Of a DNA stretch of 64,000 nt, positions 54,436-64,000 are shown piece by piece. Every line of letters starts with the position of its first letter. Position 1 is the first letter of the stretch. Source of the stretch: an uncultured Pseudomonadota bacterium (GTDB lineage Bacteria > Myxococcota_A > UBA796 > SXON01); assembly GCA_903844155.1 (NCBI GenBank), contig CAIMSU010000156.1, positions 59,994 through 123,993 on the forward strand, in the 5' to 3' direction. The notes beneath the pieces were generated by a model. That model was given only the letters and a program-made list of their open reading frames with translations, searched no databases and had not been told where the DNA came from. A program made the position numbers and the translations under genes.

Positions 54436-56223
54436 ATGTCCCAGAACCTGCCCGTCGACACCATCCCGCACCGACTCCTCGCCCAGGCGAAAGCCCACGC
54501 TGACAGCCCCGCGCTCTACGAGAAGCGTGGCGCCGACTGGATCGCCACGTCCTACGCCGAGTACGCGGCGCAGGTCCGCAGCGCGGCGAAGGCGCTGATC
54601 GCCCTTGGCTTCCAGCCCGGCGAGACCGTCTGCATCCTCGGGTTCAACCGTGCAGAGTGGGCGATCGCCGACGTGGCCACGATGATGGCCGGCGGCGCGC
54701 CTGCGGGCATCTACACCACCTGCTCGGCGACCGAGGTGACGTACGTGCTGGCCCACGCGGAGGCGCGCGTTGTCGTCGTCGAGGACGCGTCGCAGTGGGA
54801 GAAGGTCCGGGCCAACCTGGAGAGCCTGCCCGCCCTGGTTCGGGTTGTGTGCATGCGAGGGCTCACGGTCGACCACCCGGTCGTACAGACGTGGGAGGCG
54901 TTCCTGGCGAGCGGCGCCAACGTGCCCGAGAGCGCGCTGGACGACCGCCTCGGGGCGTTGAAGGCCGATCAGATGGCGACGTTGATCTACACGTCGGGGA
55001 CCACCGGGCCGCCGAAGGGCGTGATGCTCTCGCACCGGAACCTCACCTGGACCGCAGATGCGGCGTTGAAGCTGGTTCCCGTGCAGCCGCACCACTGCTC
55101 GCTCTCCTACCTGCCCCTCTCGCACATCGCCGAGCAGATGTTCTCGATCCACCTGCCGATCTCGGCGGGGAGCCAGGTCTACTGGGCCGAGAGCATGGCG
55201 AAGCTCAAGGACAACCTCGCGGAGGTCCAGCCCCACGTCGTCTTCGGCGTTCCGCGCGTCTGGGAGAAGTTCTACGCGGGTCTGTCTGCGCGACTGGCGA
55301 CGGCGACGGGCGTGAAGGCAGCGTTGGTCGCGTGGAGTCGGGGCGTTGCGACCGAGGTGCACGCGGTGAAGAACCGGGGCGGTCAGCCGGGCGCTTTCCT
55401 TGGTCTGAAGTACGCGATTGCCAAAAAGCTGGTGTTCTCGAAGATGCACCCGCTGCTGGGACTCGGCCGCGCGGTCGTGTGCGTCAGCGGTGCGGCCCCA
55501 GTATCAAGGGAGATCCTCCAGTTTTTCGCGAGCGTGGACATTCCCATTCGGGAGGTCTACGGGCAGAGCGAGGGCAGCGGCCCGACCACATTCAACGCGA
55601 TGGACCGCACGCGCTTCGGTAGCGTCGGCCCGGCCATTCCGGGATGTGATGTGACCATCGCGCCCGATGGCGAGATCTGCCTGCGGGGACCCAACGTTTT
55701 CCTGGGGTACTACAAGGACAAACCGGCGACGGACGAGTGCCTCGTCGACGGGACCCTGCACTCCGGCGACCTCGGCGCGTTCGACGCCGACGGGTTCCTG
55801 ACCATCACCGGTCGAAAGAAGGACATCCTCATCACCGCCGGCGGCAAGAACATCGCGCCGAAGAACCTGGAGGCGTCACTCAAGCAGATCCCGCTCGTCG
55901 CAGACGCCGTGGTCATCGGCGACCGCCGCCGGTTCCTCTCCGCGCTTCTGACGCTTGATCCCGAGCAGCTGCAGAAGGCGGCCGACGCTGCGGGGACCAC
56001 GCCCGACGCGGTGCGCACCGCGCCCGCCACGCTCGCCGCGATCCAGACCGGCGTCGACGCGATGAACAAGGATCTCGCGCAGGTCGAGACGATCAAGAAG
56101 TTTACGGTCCTCCCTGCGCCCTTCTCGCCCGAGACCGGCGAGCTGACACCCTCGCTCAAGGTGAAGCGGAAGGTCGTGAACGACAAGTTTGTCGCGGAGA
56201 TCGAGGCGATGTACGGGGAGTAG
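54436..56223 (+). CDS. Long-chain fatty-acid--CoA ligase (AMP-binding)
   Basis: ATLIYTSGTTGPPKGVMLSHRNL; VYGQSEGSGPTTFN; LHSGDLGAFDADGFLTITGRKKDILITAGGKNIAPKNLE. Confidence 0.95.
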   Translation: MSQNLPVDTIPHRLLAQAKAHADSPALYEKRGADWIATSYAEYAAQVRSAAKALIALGFQPGETVCILGFNRAEWAIADVATMMAGGAPAGIYTTCSATEVTYVLAHAEARVVVVEDASQWEKVRANLESLPALVRVVCMRGLTVDHPVVQTWEAFLASGANVPESALDDRLGALKADQMATLIYTSGTTGPPKGVMLSHRNLTWTADAALKLVPVQPHHCSLSYLPLSHIAEQMFSIHLPISAGSQVYWAESMAKLKDNLAEVQPHVVFGVPRVWEKFYAGLSARLATATGVKAALVAWSRGVATEVHAVKNRGGQPGAFLGLKYAIAKKLVFSKMHPLLGLGRAVVCVSGAAPVSREILQFFASVDIPIREVYGQSEGSGPTTFNAMDRTRFGSVGPAIPGCDVTIAPDGEICLRGPNVFLGYYKDKPATDECLVDGTLHSGDLGAFDADGFLTITGRKKDILITAGGKNIAPKNLEASLKQIPLVADAVVIGDRRRFLSALLTLDPEQLQKAADAAGTTPDAVRTAPATLAAIQTGVDAMNKDLAQVETIKKFTVLPAPFSPETGELTPSLKVKRKVVNDKFVAEIEAMYGE

Positions 56224-56241
56224 GCTGTAAATCAGCCGCCC

Positions 56242-57291
56242 TCACCCGATCGCCGCCGCCCCCGGCCCGAGCACATACCAGTTGATCCCCCCGCAGCTCG
56301 CGCAGACGCCGTCAAACACCCCTTCGCGATGCTTTTTCCGCTGCAGCCGCGCCATCGGCCCCTCCCACAGCTCGCGGAACCCGTGCTCGGCCAGCGAACC
56401 GAGATCAAGCTCACTGTGCAGGTCCGCGCAGCACATTACGAGGTGGCCGTCCTGCCGCACCACAGGCGTGTACCAGAGGCCTGGACAGGCCCCGCGGGCG
56501 CGGTGGACGTCGTCGCGCTGCCAGGGGCGGTCGTCCCACACGGTGACAGAGAGAGCGTCGCCTTGCACGCCGACAATTCCGGCGTCCCTCAGCGTCCGGG
56601 TGTACAGCGCCATCGCCGCGTCCTGTCCGGGACCGCCGCCGCCCACCGAAAGCGGCTTGTAGAGGATCTCTCCGTGCCCGCCGCTCCCGGTGCAGGTGAG
56701 CGCCTCGGACCAATAAGCAAGGAAGTCTGCGGCTTCATGCGCGTTGGACTCCTGCACGACGAACTGCACCTGCACCCGCACCGCGCGGGGGGCTGCCAGC
56801 GCCTTGCGGCGTGCGAGGAGGTGCCGGATGTGGCGACGAGCGCGCTCCAGCCCGTCGCGGCCTTTCGTTCGCCGATACGTCGCCCCGGTGACGGCGTCCA
56901 GCGTGAAAACACAGGTGAGGGGCACGTTTGGCGCCAGCTCGGTGAGGATGCGGTCCATGCGGGAGGGCGTGAGCAGGATCGCGTTGGTGTCAAACCGCAA
57001 ATACCCGACCCGATCGCCAAGAACACGGCTCGCTTCGCCGATCATCCACTCGAGATCCGGGTGGAGCGAGGGGTCGCCCAGCCACTGGAGGATCAGGTGA
57101 TCGAAGCGCAGGTCGTCGTCGACGAGGCCGCGCAGGATCCGGCCATACAACGCGCGCGGCAGGTAGCCCTTCGGAACGCCGTGGACGGTCTCCCAGTGCT
57201 CGGCGTGCGGCGCGCACATGCGGCAGGCGAGGTTGCAGTGATCCGTCGGCTCGATCTGGAGAACACCGGCATGCTGTGGGATCGTAGGCAC
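56242..57291 (-). CDS. Radical SAM/SPASM-type protein
   Basis: LQIEPTDHCNLACRMCAPHAEHW (CX3CX2C); C-terminal CPGLWYTPVVRQDGHLVMCCADLHSELDLGSLAEHGFRELWEGP...CASCGG; GTG start at 57291. Confidence 0.9.
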   Translation of the reverse strand: MPTIPQHAGVLQIEPTDHCNLACRMCAPHAEHWETVHGVPKGYLPRALYGRILRGLVDDDLRFDHLILQWLGDPSLHPDLEWMIGEASRVLGDRVGYLRFDTNAILLTPSRMDRILTELAPNVPLTCVFTLDAVTGATYRRTKGRDGLERARRHIRHLLARRKALAAPRAVRVQVQFVVQESNAHEAADFLAYWSEALTCTGSGGHGEILYKPLSVGGGGPGQDAAMALYTRTLRDAGIVGVQGDALSVTVWDDRPWQRDDVHRARGACPGLWYTPVVRQDGHLVMCCADLHSELDLGSLAEHGFRELWEGPMARLQRKKHREGVFDGVCASCGGINWYVLGPGAAAIG

Positions 57292-57306
57292 GTGCGGTGC
57301 ATTATC

Positions 57307-57314
57307 ATTATACT
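57307..57314. promoter_or_regulatory. AT-rich divergent promoter region with -10-like elements on both strands
   Basis: ATTATACT: TATAAT on the minus strand (57312-57307) and TATACT on plus (57309-57314), in a GC-rich background between divergent genes. Confidence 0.4.
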
Positions 57315-57352
57315 GGTACTGTCTTGCCGCCTCACCCCGGTCCGGAGCCTGG

Positions 57353-57622
57353 ATGTCCCGTTTCGCCCTCGTCGCCCTCACGTTCGGCCTCGCCGGGTGC
57401 GGAAATGCGTGCCAGAACATCTGCACCCCCATGGCGGACTACGCGCGCTCGTGCGGATTGACCGTCACCTCCGGCGATATCGCCCAGTGTGAGCAGGCCA
57501 ATTCCGGAGACGTCAGCCAGCAGCAGGCGGACGTGTGCAACGAGTACTCCGACCCCGTGAAGATGCGCGCCTGGTGGTCCTGCTCGGACGTCAAGGCGAA
57601 CATGACCGGAGCAGCGCAGTAG
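57353..57622 (+). CDS. Small Cys-rich lipoprotein
   Basis: Lipobox LAGC; six further Cys in the mature part. Confidence 0.8.
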   Translation: MSRFALVALTFGLAGCGNACQNICTPMADYARSCGLTVTSGDIAQCEQANSGDVSQQQADVCNEYSDPVKMRAWWSCSDVKANMTGAAQ

Positions 57623-57624
57623 CG

Positions 57625-59625
57625 ATGAACCCAGGCGAGACCGTGCCGACGACCGAGGACACTGGAGCCGCTCCGTTCGCGCCCGAGGCGTTCGGGAAGT
57701 ACTACCTCATTGATCGCATCGCGATGGGTGGGATGGCGGAGATCTTCAGGGCGAAGTCGTTCGGACACGGCGGGTTCGAAAACCTGGTCGTCATCAAGCG
57801 AATTCTCGCCCATCTGTCGGTCAACGACCAGTTCGTCCGCATGTTCATGGACGAGGCGAAAGTCTCCGCGGTGTTGCAGGCCGCGAACATCGTTCGGATC
57901 TACGACTTCGGGAAGATCCGCGAGAACTATTTCATTGCGATGGAGTGCGTCGAGGGCAAAGACGTCAAGCTCCTGCTCCGCAAGCTTGCCGAGCGCAGAA
58001 AACCCCTGCCGCGAGAATTCGCGGTGTACATCGCGATGGAAGCCGCGAAGGGACTCGACTACGCCCACAAGCGCACGGCCATCAACGGGCAACCGCTCAA
58101 CATCGTCCATCGGGATGTGAGCCCGTCCAACATCCTCGTCTCCTACACGGGTGAGGTCAAGGTCGCCGACTTCGGCATCGTCAAGGCGGCGAATTGCGCG
58201 GAAGACACGGGCGCGGGCATGCTGAAGGGCAAGTTTGAGTACATGTCGCCGGAGCAGGCGAACGGGGCTGACCTCGACCGTCGCTCGGACATCTTCGCGC
58301 TTGGCATCATCCTGCACGAAATGTTGACGGGTCGCCGGCTCTTCAAGACCGACTCCGAGATCAAGACGTTGGAACGCGTGAAGCGGGCGGACGTCGACCC
58401 ACCCAGCGCCACGAACCCGACCGTGCCGGCGCGGCTCGACGAGATCGTCAGCAAGGCGCTCGATCGTGAGCCGGACCGTCGCTACCAGGACGCGCGGGAG
58501 CTTCACGCCGACCTGCTCGATTTTCTGTACCCCGCCTCGCCCGACCTCACCCAGCAGTCGCTGTCGCACTGGATGCGCGAGCTTTTTGCGGACGAGATGG
58601 AGACCGAGCGGTCGCGGACCGAGAGCGGGAGCGCCATCGCCCGGCAGATGCACGAGAGTCAGCCGGACACCGACCTCGAACCGGATTTTGATGGCGGGAC
58701 GCGCACGCCAACGCAGGCCGCGCCGCTGTTGCCGCCAAAACCGCAGAGCCGGCTGCCGATCGTGGTCGCGGTGAGCCTCATCGGCGTGCTGGCGCTCACG
58801 CTTGCGGGCGTGATCGGGTGGAACGCGATGCACCCCGGGCAGGTGCAGACGGTCACGGTGGCCACGGAGGTCAAGCCGACGACGGGCGGGATCTCGCTGA
58901 AGATCACGCCGGACAGCGCCTCGGTGTTGCTTGACGGGAAGCCCGCTGGGTCGGGCGCGACGGTCTCGCTCAAGGAGATCCCGCCGGGAGACCACGTGGT
59001 GAGCGTCGCAGCGCCCGGCTTCGTCACCCACGAGGAGAAAGTGACGGTCGAGGCGGGGGATCGCGTTCGCCTGCAGATCAACCTCGACGCCGAGCACGTG
59101 AACGTCCCCACGCCGCCCTCACAGAACAACCAGGTCCACACCGGGAATACGCCGCCGCCGCAGAACGTCCAGGCGCCGCCGACCGTCAAGGCCGTTGCCC
59201 AGTTCACCTCGTCGCCCTCCGGTGCCGACGTGTTCGTGGATGGCCGTTTAGTAGGCAAGACGCCGGTTTCCTGGGATGGTGGGTCGCCCGGAAACCGCTA
59301 TGGCGTCGAGTACCGTCTCGCTGGCTACGACTCCGCGAAATTCAACGCCTCGTTGCCTGACAGCGGCGGAAATACCCCTTTTGACCGCAACTTGTCCGAG
59401 AAGGCCCAGGGCACGGGCAAGGTGAACATCAACGTGTCGGGAAACCAGTGGGGCGACATCTACATCGACGGCAACAAGGTTGGGACAACGCCGAAGTTTG
59501 GCTACGAGCTGCCCGCAGGTCGTTACTCCGTCCGGATCCTGAACAAGGAGTCGGGTCTCGACCAGACCAAGGCGGTCGTGATCTCCGCGGGACAGACGCA
59601 GACGCTCGCGTTCGACGGGAAGTGA
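57625..59625 (+). CDS. Ser/Thr protein kinase with TM and PEGA repeats
   Basis: YYLIDRIAMGGMAEIFRAKSFG; IVHRDVSPSNILVSYTGEVKVADFGIVKA; TM; three PEGA-like repeats. Confidence 0.94.
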   Translation: MNPGETVPTTEDTGAAPFAPEAFGKYYLIDRIAMGGMAEIFRAKSFGHGGFENLVVIKRILAHLSVNDQFVRMFMDEAKVSAVLQAANIVRIYDFGKIRENYFIAMECVEGKDVKLLLRKLAERRKPLPREFAVYIAMEAAKGLDYAHKRTAINGQPLNIVHRDVSPSNILVSYTGEVKVADFGIVKAANCAEDTGAGMLKGKFEYMSPEQANGADLDRRSDIFALGIILHEMLTGRRLFKTDSEIKTLERVKRADVDPPSATNPTVPARLDEIVSKALDREPDRRYQDARELHADLLDFLYPASPDLTQQSLSHWMRELFADEMETERSRTESGSAIARQMHESQPDTDLEPDFDGGTRTPTQAAPLLPPKPQSRLPIVVAVSLIGVLALTLAGVIGWNAMHPGQVQTVTVATEVKPTTGGISLKITPDSASVLLDGKPAGSGATVSLKEIPPGDHVVSVAAPGFVTHEEKVTVEAGDRVRLQINLDAEHVNVPTPPSQNNQVHTGNTPPPQNVQAPPTVKAVAQFTSSPSGADVFVDGRLVGKTPVSWDGGSPGNRYGVEYRLAGYDSAKFNASLPDSGGNTPFDRNLSEKAQGTGKVNINVSGNQWGDIYIDGNKVGTTPKFGYELPAGRYSVRILNKESGLDQTKAVVISAGQTQTLAFDGK

Positions 59626-59658
59626 CGCCCGCTGGGCCCCTGATGGCTTGGGGTAGCG

Positions 59659-61278
59659 TTGCGACCGCTCCCTGACCTGCGACGGGACGCGCTGCAGTAC
59701 GCGAGTCGCATGGCCAATCGCGGCTGGGCGCCGCCGGACTGGCTTACAGTGAACGTGACCCTGCGGTGCAACCTCGCGTGCGTGATGTGCACGACCTGCT
59801 ACGACTCCCCGGAGCTCACGCGCGAGGAGCTGTATGGGTTGATCGATCAGGCCAGCGCCTGGGGCGTGAGGGTCTTCAATCCGCTCGGCGGTGAGCCGTT
59901 CATCCGGAAGGACCTCGAAGATGTCCTCGCCCATGCGGTGGCGCGGCGCATGTTCGTCACGCTCACTTCCAACGGTACGCTCATCACCCGGGCGCGGGCC
60001 GACCGTGTCGCCCAGTTGCCGCCGGAACAGCTCCACATCAACGTGTCCGTAGACGGGCTGCGAACCACGCATGACGGGGTGAGGGGAGTCGGTAACTTCA
60101 ACCGGATGATCGAGGGCTATCGGCACCTTCGCGCGGCGGACGTCGCCGCCCGACAGCCCCGACGCACCATCGTGGCCAACGTGATCCTGCACCGGCTGAA
60201 CATGCCGGAGATGAAGGAGCTTCTTGGCTTTCTCGCCGACGAGGGCTTCTCCGGCGTCCAGATCCTCAACCTGTTCCGCAGCGAGAAGGATGAGACGGTC
60301 GGCGGCATGTGGTTCCAGCCCGCGGACCTGCCGGCGCTCACCGAGCTCGTCGCCTGGATCGCGGATCAGTCACCGATCCGCCTGCGCACGCCGAGGGCCG
60401 ACCTGCTGCGGATTCCGCGGTATTACGCGGAGGGCCTGACGCCGCTGGAAGCGCCGTGCTGGGCCGGCTGGAAGGAGCTGTACGTGAATGCGGACGGTAC
60501 CGCCATCATGTGCGATGGGAAGCTCGATTTTCTCGCCGGGTCGTTTGGCAGCGTGCGCGAGCACACGTTGCGGGAGCTGTGGGCTTCGCCAGCGATCGCG
60601 CAACGGCGCGCGGTGGTCAAAACGTGCACCACGCCTTGCTTGCAGAACTGCTACCTGCGGCGGGAGGCCGACAGCGCACGGGTGATCGGGAGCGGCGTCG
60701 TTGAGCACGTGGAGCGGGCGATGCGAGCGCGCTTTCCCAGACGTCCCGTGGTCCGCACCGAGGTCCTCGCGTTGGAGCTCTGCGATGTCCCCGTCGACGC
60801 CGCCGATCGGCGCTTTCGATCGGTCGGACCAACCATCGCTCCGGAGGTGCTCCTAGCGGCCACGCTCGACGAGGAGGCCTGGGAGGACCTGCGTGATCGC
60901 GGGATCCTGTGCTTTGATCGCGGGTTCATGGGCGTTGGCGTCGTCCGGGGGTTCCTGGATGAGCTGCGGGCGTTCGGGCATGGCCTCGGGACGCTGGTGC
61001 TTGGGGGGCGCGGCGACCCTTTCCTGCATCCCGAGCTTTCGGCTGTGTTTGAGGCGCTGCGCGCCGCGGTTGAGGAAGGGCTCGTCCGCGAGGTCGTCGT
61101 CATGTCGGGCCTGCCGCGCAAAGTCCCGGCGTTCGTGCGGCAGATCGAGGCGCCGGCCTGCCGCTGGGTGTCGTGGGATGGGTGGGTGGGGATGGGCGAC
61201 GACCCCGGGCTGCAGCGTCCGGTGGGGGACGCGCTGAAGGAGGGGTTGCTCACGGTGTTGCCGCGGACGAAGGGCTGA
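59659..61278 (+). CDS. Radical SAM/SPASM protein with C-terminal extension
   Basis: LTVNVTLRCNLACVMCTTCYDSPELTREE; NPLGGEPFIRKDLEDV; TTG start. Confidence 0.9.
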   Translation: MRPLPDLRRDALQYASRMANRGWAPPDWLTVNVTLRCNLACVMCTTCYDSPELTREELYGLIDQASAWGVRVFNPLGGEPFIRKDLEDVLAHAVARRMFVTLTSNGTLITRARADRVAQLPPEQLHINVSVDGLRTTHDGVRGVGNFNRMIEGYRHLRAADVAARQPRRTIVANVILHRLNMPEMKELLGFLADEGFSGVQILNLFRSEKDETVGGMWFQPADLPALTELVAWIADQSPIRLRTPRADLLRIPRYYAEGLTPLEAPCWAGWKELYVNADGTAIMCDGKLDFLAGSFGSVREHTLRELWASPAIAQRRAVVKTCTTPCLQNCYLRREADSARVIGSGVVEHVERAMRARFPRRPVVRTEVLALELCDVPVDAADRRFRSVGPTIAPEVLLAATLDEEAWEDLRDRGILCFDRGFMGVGVVRGFLDELRAFGHGLGTLVLGGRGDPFLHPELSAVFEALRAAVEEGLVREVVVMSGLPRKVPAFVRQIEAPACRWVSWDGWVGMGDDPGLQRPVGDALKEGLLTVLPRTKG

Positions 61279-61296
61279 GACGGGCTACACGGCGCC

Positions 61297-63015
61297 GTGC
61301 TCTGGCTCCTCCCGCTTTTTCGGCCCGCCAGGCGGGAGCTCGCGCTCGTTGAGGCGCTGCTGCTCCTCGGATCCGGCGCTTCGGTGGTCGCGTCCCTGGG
61401 CATGGGGTGGGCGATCGACGCGGCCTCCGGAGGCGGCGGGATCGGTTGGATCCTCGGGGGGGCGCTCGCGTACGCGGGGCTGGTCGTCGTCTCGGCTGGT
61501 CTGACGTGGGTCGCACGGACGCGGATTGAGCGCGTCTCCCAAACGGCGATGCTGGCGCTCAAGGAGCGGCTGTTCTCCCACCTCCTTCGCCACGACATCG
61601 CGCTGCACGACCGCATCGGCGCCGGCGCGTTGCTCGCGCGAGTCAGCGGCGACATCGAGGCCATGCGCCTCCTGTTCAGCGAGGTGATCCTGCAATTGCC
61701 CGGCGACATCGCGCTCGTCGCCGGGATGTTCGTGGTGTTGGGGGTGACGGCGCCGCACCTCGCCCTGATCGTGGCGTCCACGGTGCCGCTCTGGGTCGGG
61801 CTGGTGGCCTGGTACCGCTGGGTGTCGCCCGCAGCGTTTGCCGAAGTGCGGTCACAGTCGGCGACGCTCTCGGGGTGGATGGCGGAGAGCGTCGCGGCGA
61901 TCCCGCTGTTGCGGACGATGGATCGGCTGGACTTCGCGCGCGAGCACACCGCCGCGCTCGGGCGGGCGCGCTTCGGCGCGGATCTCCGGTACGGCCTGCA
62001 GAGCGTGTGGTTCTTCAACGGGCTCTTCGGCGTTCGGGCGGCGGTGCTCGGCGCGGTGGTCTGGGTGGGTGCGGAGGAGGTCGCCGAGAAGACGCTCACG
62101 GCCGGCGTGCTGCTCGTCGCCGTCGACTACGTTCGCAAGATGGTCGAGCCCTTCCTCCGGCTGCAGTTCCACATCACGACGCTCGAGCGCGCTCGGGTGG
62201 GCGCCGCGCGGGTGAAGGACCTGCTCGACACGGCGCGCGAGGTCGTCGATCCCACCGATCCCCTGCACTGGGACGGGATCATCGGGCCATTCACCCTTGC
62301 CGACGTGTCGTTCGCGTACGACAGCGGCCCGCCAGTTTTTGAGCACGTCAGCCTGACGATCGCGGCCGGGAAGCGGACCGCGTTCGTCGGACCGACGGGC
62401 GGCGGGAAGTCCACGCTCGTCCAGCTCCTCGCCCGGTTTCGGGACCCCTCCGCCGGCGTCGTCGCCATGGACGGCCGCGACTTGCGGCGCTTCGCCCTCG
62501 CCGACCTGCGCACCGACATCGGCCTCGTCACGCAGAGCGTGCAGCTCCTGCCAGGCACCGTGGCCGAGAACCTCGGGATCGACCCCCAGCACACGGGGAC
62601 GTTGCTTCGGGAGGTCGGCCTCGATCGGCGGCTCTCGGCGGCGACGCGCGTGGGGGCGGGCGGCGAGACGCTTTCGCGCGGAGAAGCCCAGCTTCTATGC
62701 GTTGCGCGGGCCCTGGCGCACGAGCCGGACGTGCTGTTGCTGGACGAGGCGACGAGCGCCATGGACCCGGACACGGAGGCGCGGGTGATGGCGCTGCTCG
62801 CCGCACGACCCGGCCGGACGGTCGTCGCCGTGGCCCATCGCCTCAAAACCGTCGCGGCTTTTGACCACATCATCGTCATCGACCATGGCGTCGTGGAGCA
62901 GGGCACGCACGCGGAGTTGCTCGCGGCGAAGGGGGTGTACGCGGGGCTCTGGGCGGCGCAGGCTGCACGAGAAGGGTTGCCTGCACGTGTGGGCGCCGGA
63001 AGGGAGGCGCGGTGA
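61297..63015 (+). CDS. ABC transporter, fused permease and ATPase (MsbA/LapB-type)
   Basis: Six-TM region; Walker A GPTGGGKSTL; LSRGEAQLLCVARALAHEPDVLLLDEATSAMD. Confidence 0.94.
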   Translation: MLWLLPLFRPARRELALVEALLLLGSGASVVASLGMGWAIDAASGGGGIGWILGGALAYAGLVVVSAGLTWVARTRIERVSQTAMLALKERLFSHLLRHDIALHDRIGAGALLARVSGDIEAMRLLFSEVILQLPGDIALVAGMFVVLGVTAPHLALIVASTVPLWVGLVAWYRWVSPAAFAEVRSQSATLSGWMAESVAAIPLLRTMDRLDFAREHTAALGRARFGADLRYGLQSVWFFNGLFGVRAAVLGAVVWVGAEEVAEKTLTAGVLLVAVDYVRKMVEPFLRLQFHITTLERARVGAARVKDLLDTAREVVDPTDPLHWDGIIGPFTLADVSFAYDSGPPVFEHVSLTIAAGKRTAFVGPTGGGKSTLVQLLARFRDPSAGVVAMDGRDLRRFALADLRTDIGLVTQSVQLLPGTVAENLGIDPQHTGTLLREVGLDRRLSAATRVGAGGETLSRGEAQLLCVARALAHEPDVLLLDEATSAMDPDTEARVMALLAARPGRTVVAVAHRLKTVAAFDHIIVIDHGVVEQGTHAELLAAKGVYAGLWAAQAAREGLPARVGAGREAR

Positions 63016-63512
63016 CGAAGTCGGGCAGGGTGCTGGGCCTCACGGCGGCGACGTGCCTGGCGATGTCATCCTGCGCGGACGCTCCGAAGGCGCTCCCGGG
63101 GCACCTTGCGCCGTGTCCGTCGTCCCCGAATTGCGTGAGCAGCGAGGCGCTTCCGACGGATGTGATGCACTACATCGAGCCGCTGAGCGCGCCGCCCGGC
63201 CACACGATGCCGAACGACGCGCTGGTGCGCCTGCGCGCGATCGTCGTCGCCATGCCCCGGTGCCAGGTCGCGGGCGGTGGTCCGAGCTCGCTCCGCCTGA
63301 CGTTCTCGTCGCGGCTCTTCGGGTTCACGGACGACGTGGAGCTCCGCGAGGACGCCGAGCAGCACGTGATCCAGGTCCGATCAGCATCCCGTCATGGCTG
63401 GGGCGACATGGGTGTGAACCGCGACCGGGTGGAGGCGATCCGCGTGAGCTGGCTGGCGCGCTTTGACGAGGGCACCTCGACCCCTTCCGCGACCGACGGC
63501 CCGTCGAGGTAG
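63012..63512 (+). CDS. DUF1499-family lipoprotein
   Basis: Lipobox MSSC; CPSSPNCVSSEA...DDVELREDAEQHVIQVRSASRHGWGDMGVNRDRVEAIR. Confidence 0.85.
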   Translation: MTKSGRVLGLTAATCLAMSSCADAPKALPGHLAPCPSSPNCVSSEALPTDVMHYIEPLSAPPGHTMPNDALVRLRAIVVAMPRCQVAGGGPSSLRLTFSSRLFGFTDDVELREDAEQHVIQVRSASRHGWGDMGVNRDRVEAIRVSWLARFDEGTSTPSATDGPSR

Positions 63513-63534
63513 ATTGGGGAAACCTGGAGTCCCG

Positions 63535-64000
<466 letters not shown>

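Noticed and set aside
52990-55449. 819-aa minus-strand ORF
   Set aside because: Antisense to the PQQ-like propeller and acyl-CoA ligase genes, which have clear motifs on the plus strand.

Overview
High-GC window, probably from a Myxococcota/Deltaproteobacteria-like genome (inferred from codon bias, many lipoproteins, a PEGA-type Ser/Thr kinase and a MYXO-CTERM-like tail). It is gene-dense, with about 60 supportable CDSs and no rRNA, tRNA or CRISPR array that I could recognise. Ordinary content includes an ECF sigma/cupin anti-sigma pair, CotH-like and many other lipoproteins, PepP-type peptidase, an exopolysaccharide module (Wzc/Wza/polyprenyl glycosylphosphotransferase), FtsB-like, MtnP, TPR/RodZ-like/RecO, RNase III, MnmA, a pentaheme cytochrome, PBP1C with alpha-2-macroglobulin, acyl-CoA ligase, two radical SAM proteins, a PEGA Ser/Thr kinase and an ABC exporter. 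The most exciting locus is a compact operon at about 29127-35758. It encodes what looks like a complete, largely membrane-associated bacterial ubiquitin-like conjugation system: two B-box-like zinc-finger membrane proteins, a ubiquitin-like beta-grasp protein, a ThiF/E1 apparently interrupted by an in-frame TAG, a membrane-anchored JAMM peptidase, an FHA membrane protein, a RING-like membrane protein, a small membrane protein and an HPN-motif E2 fused to a C-terminal TPR-like region. Next in interest are an orphan tandem-BMC shell-like protein (27515-28159), a radical-SAM-like protein that seems to lack the CX3CX2C cluster motif (19958-20860), a dispersed 14-bp repeat family, and several inverted repeats at promoter regions. 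All assignments come from reading the sequence; no database search was run.
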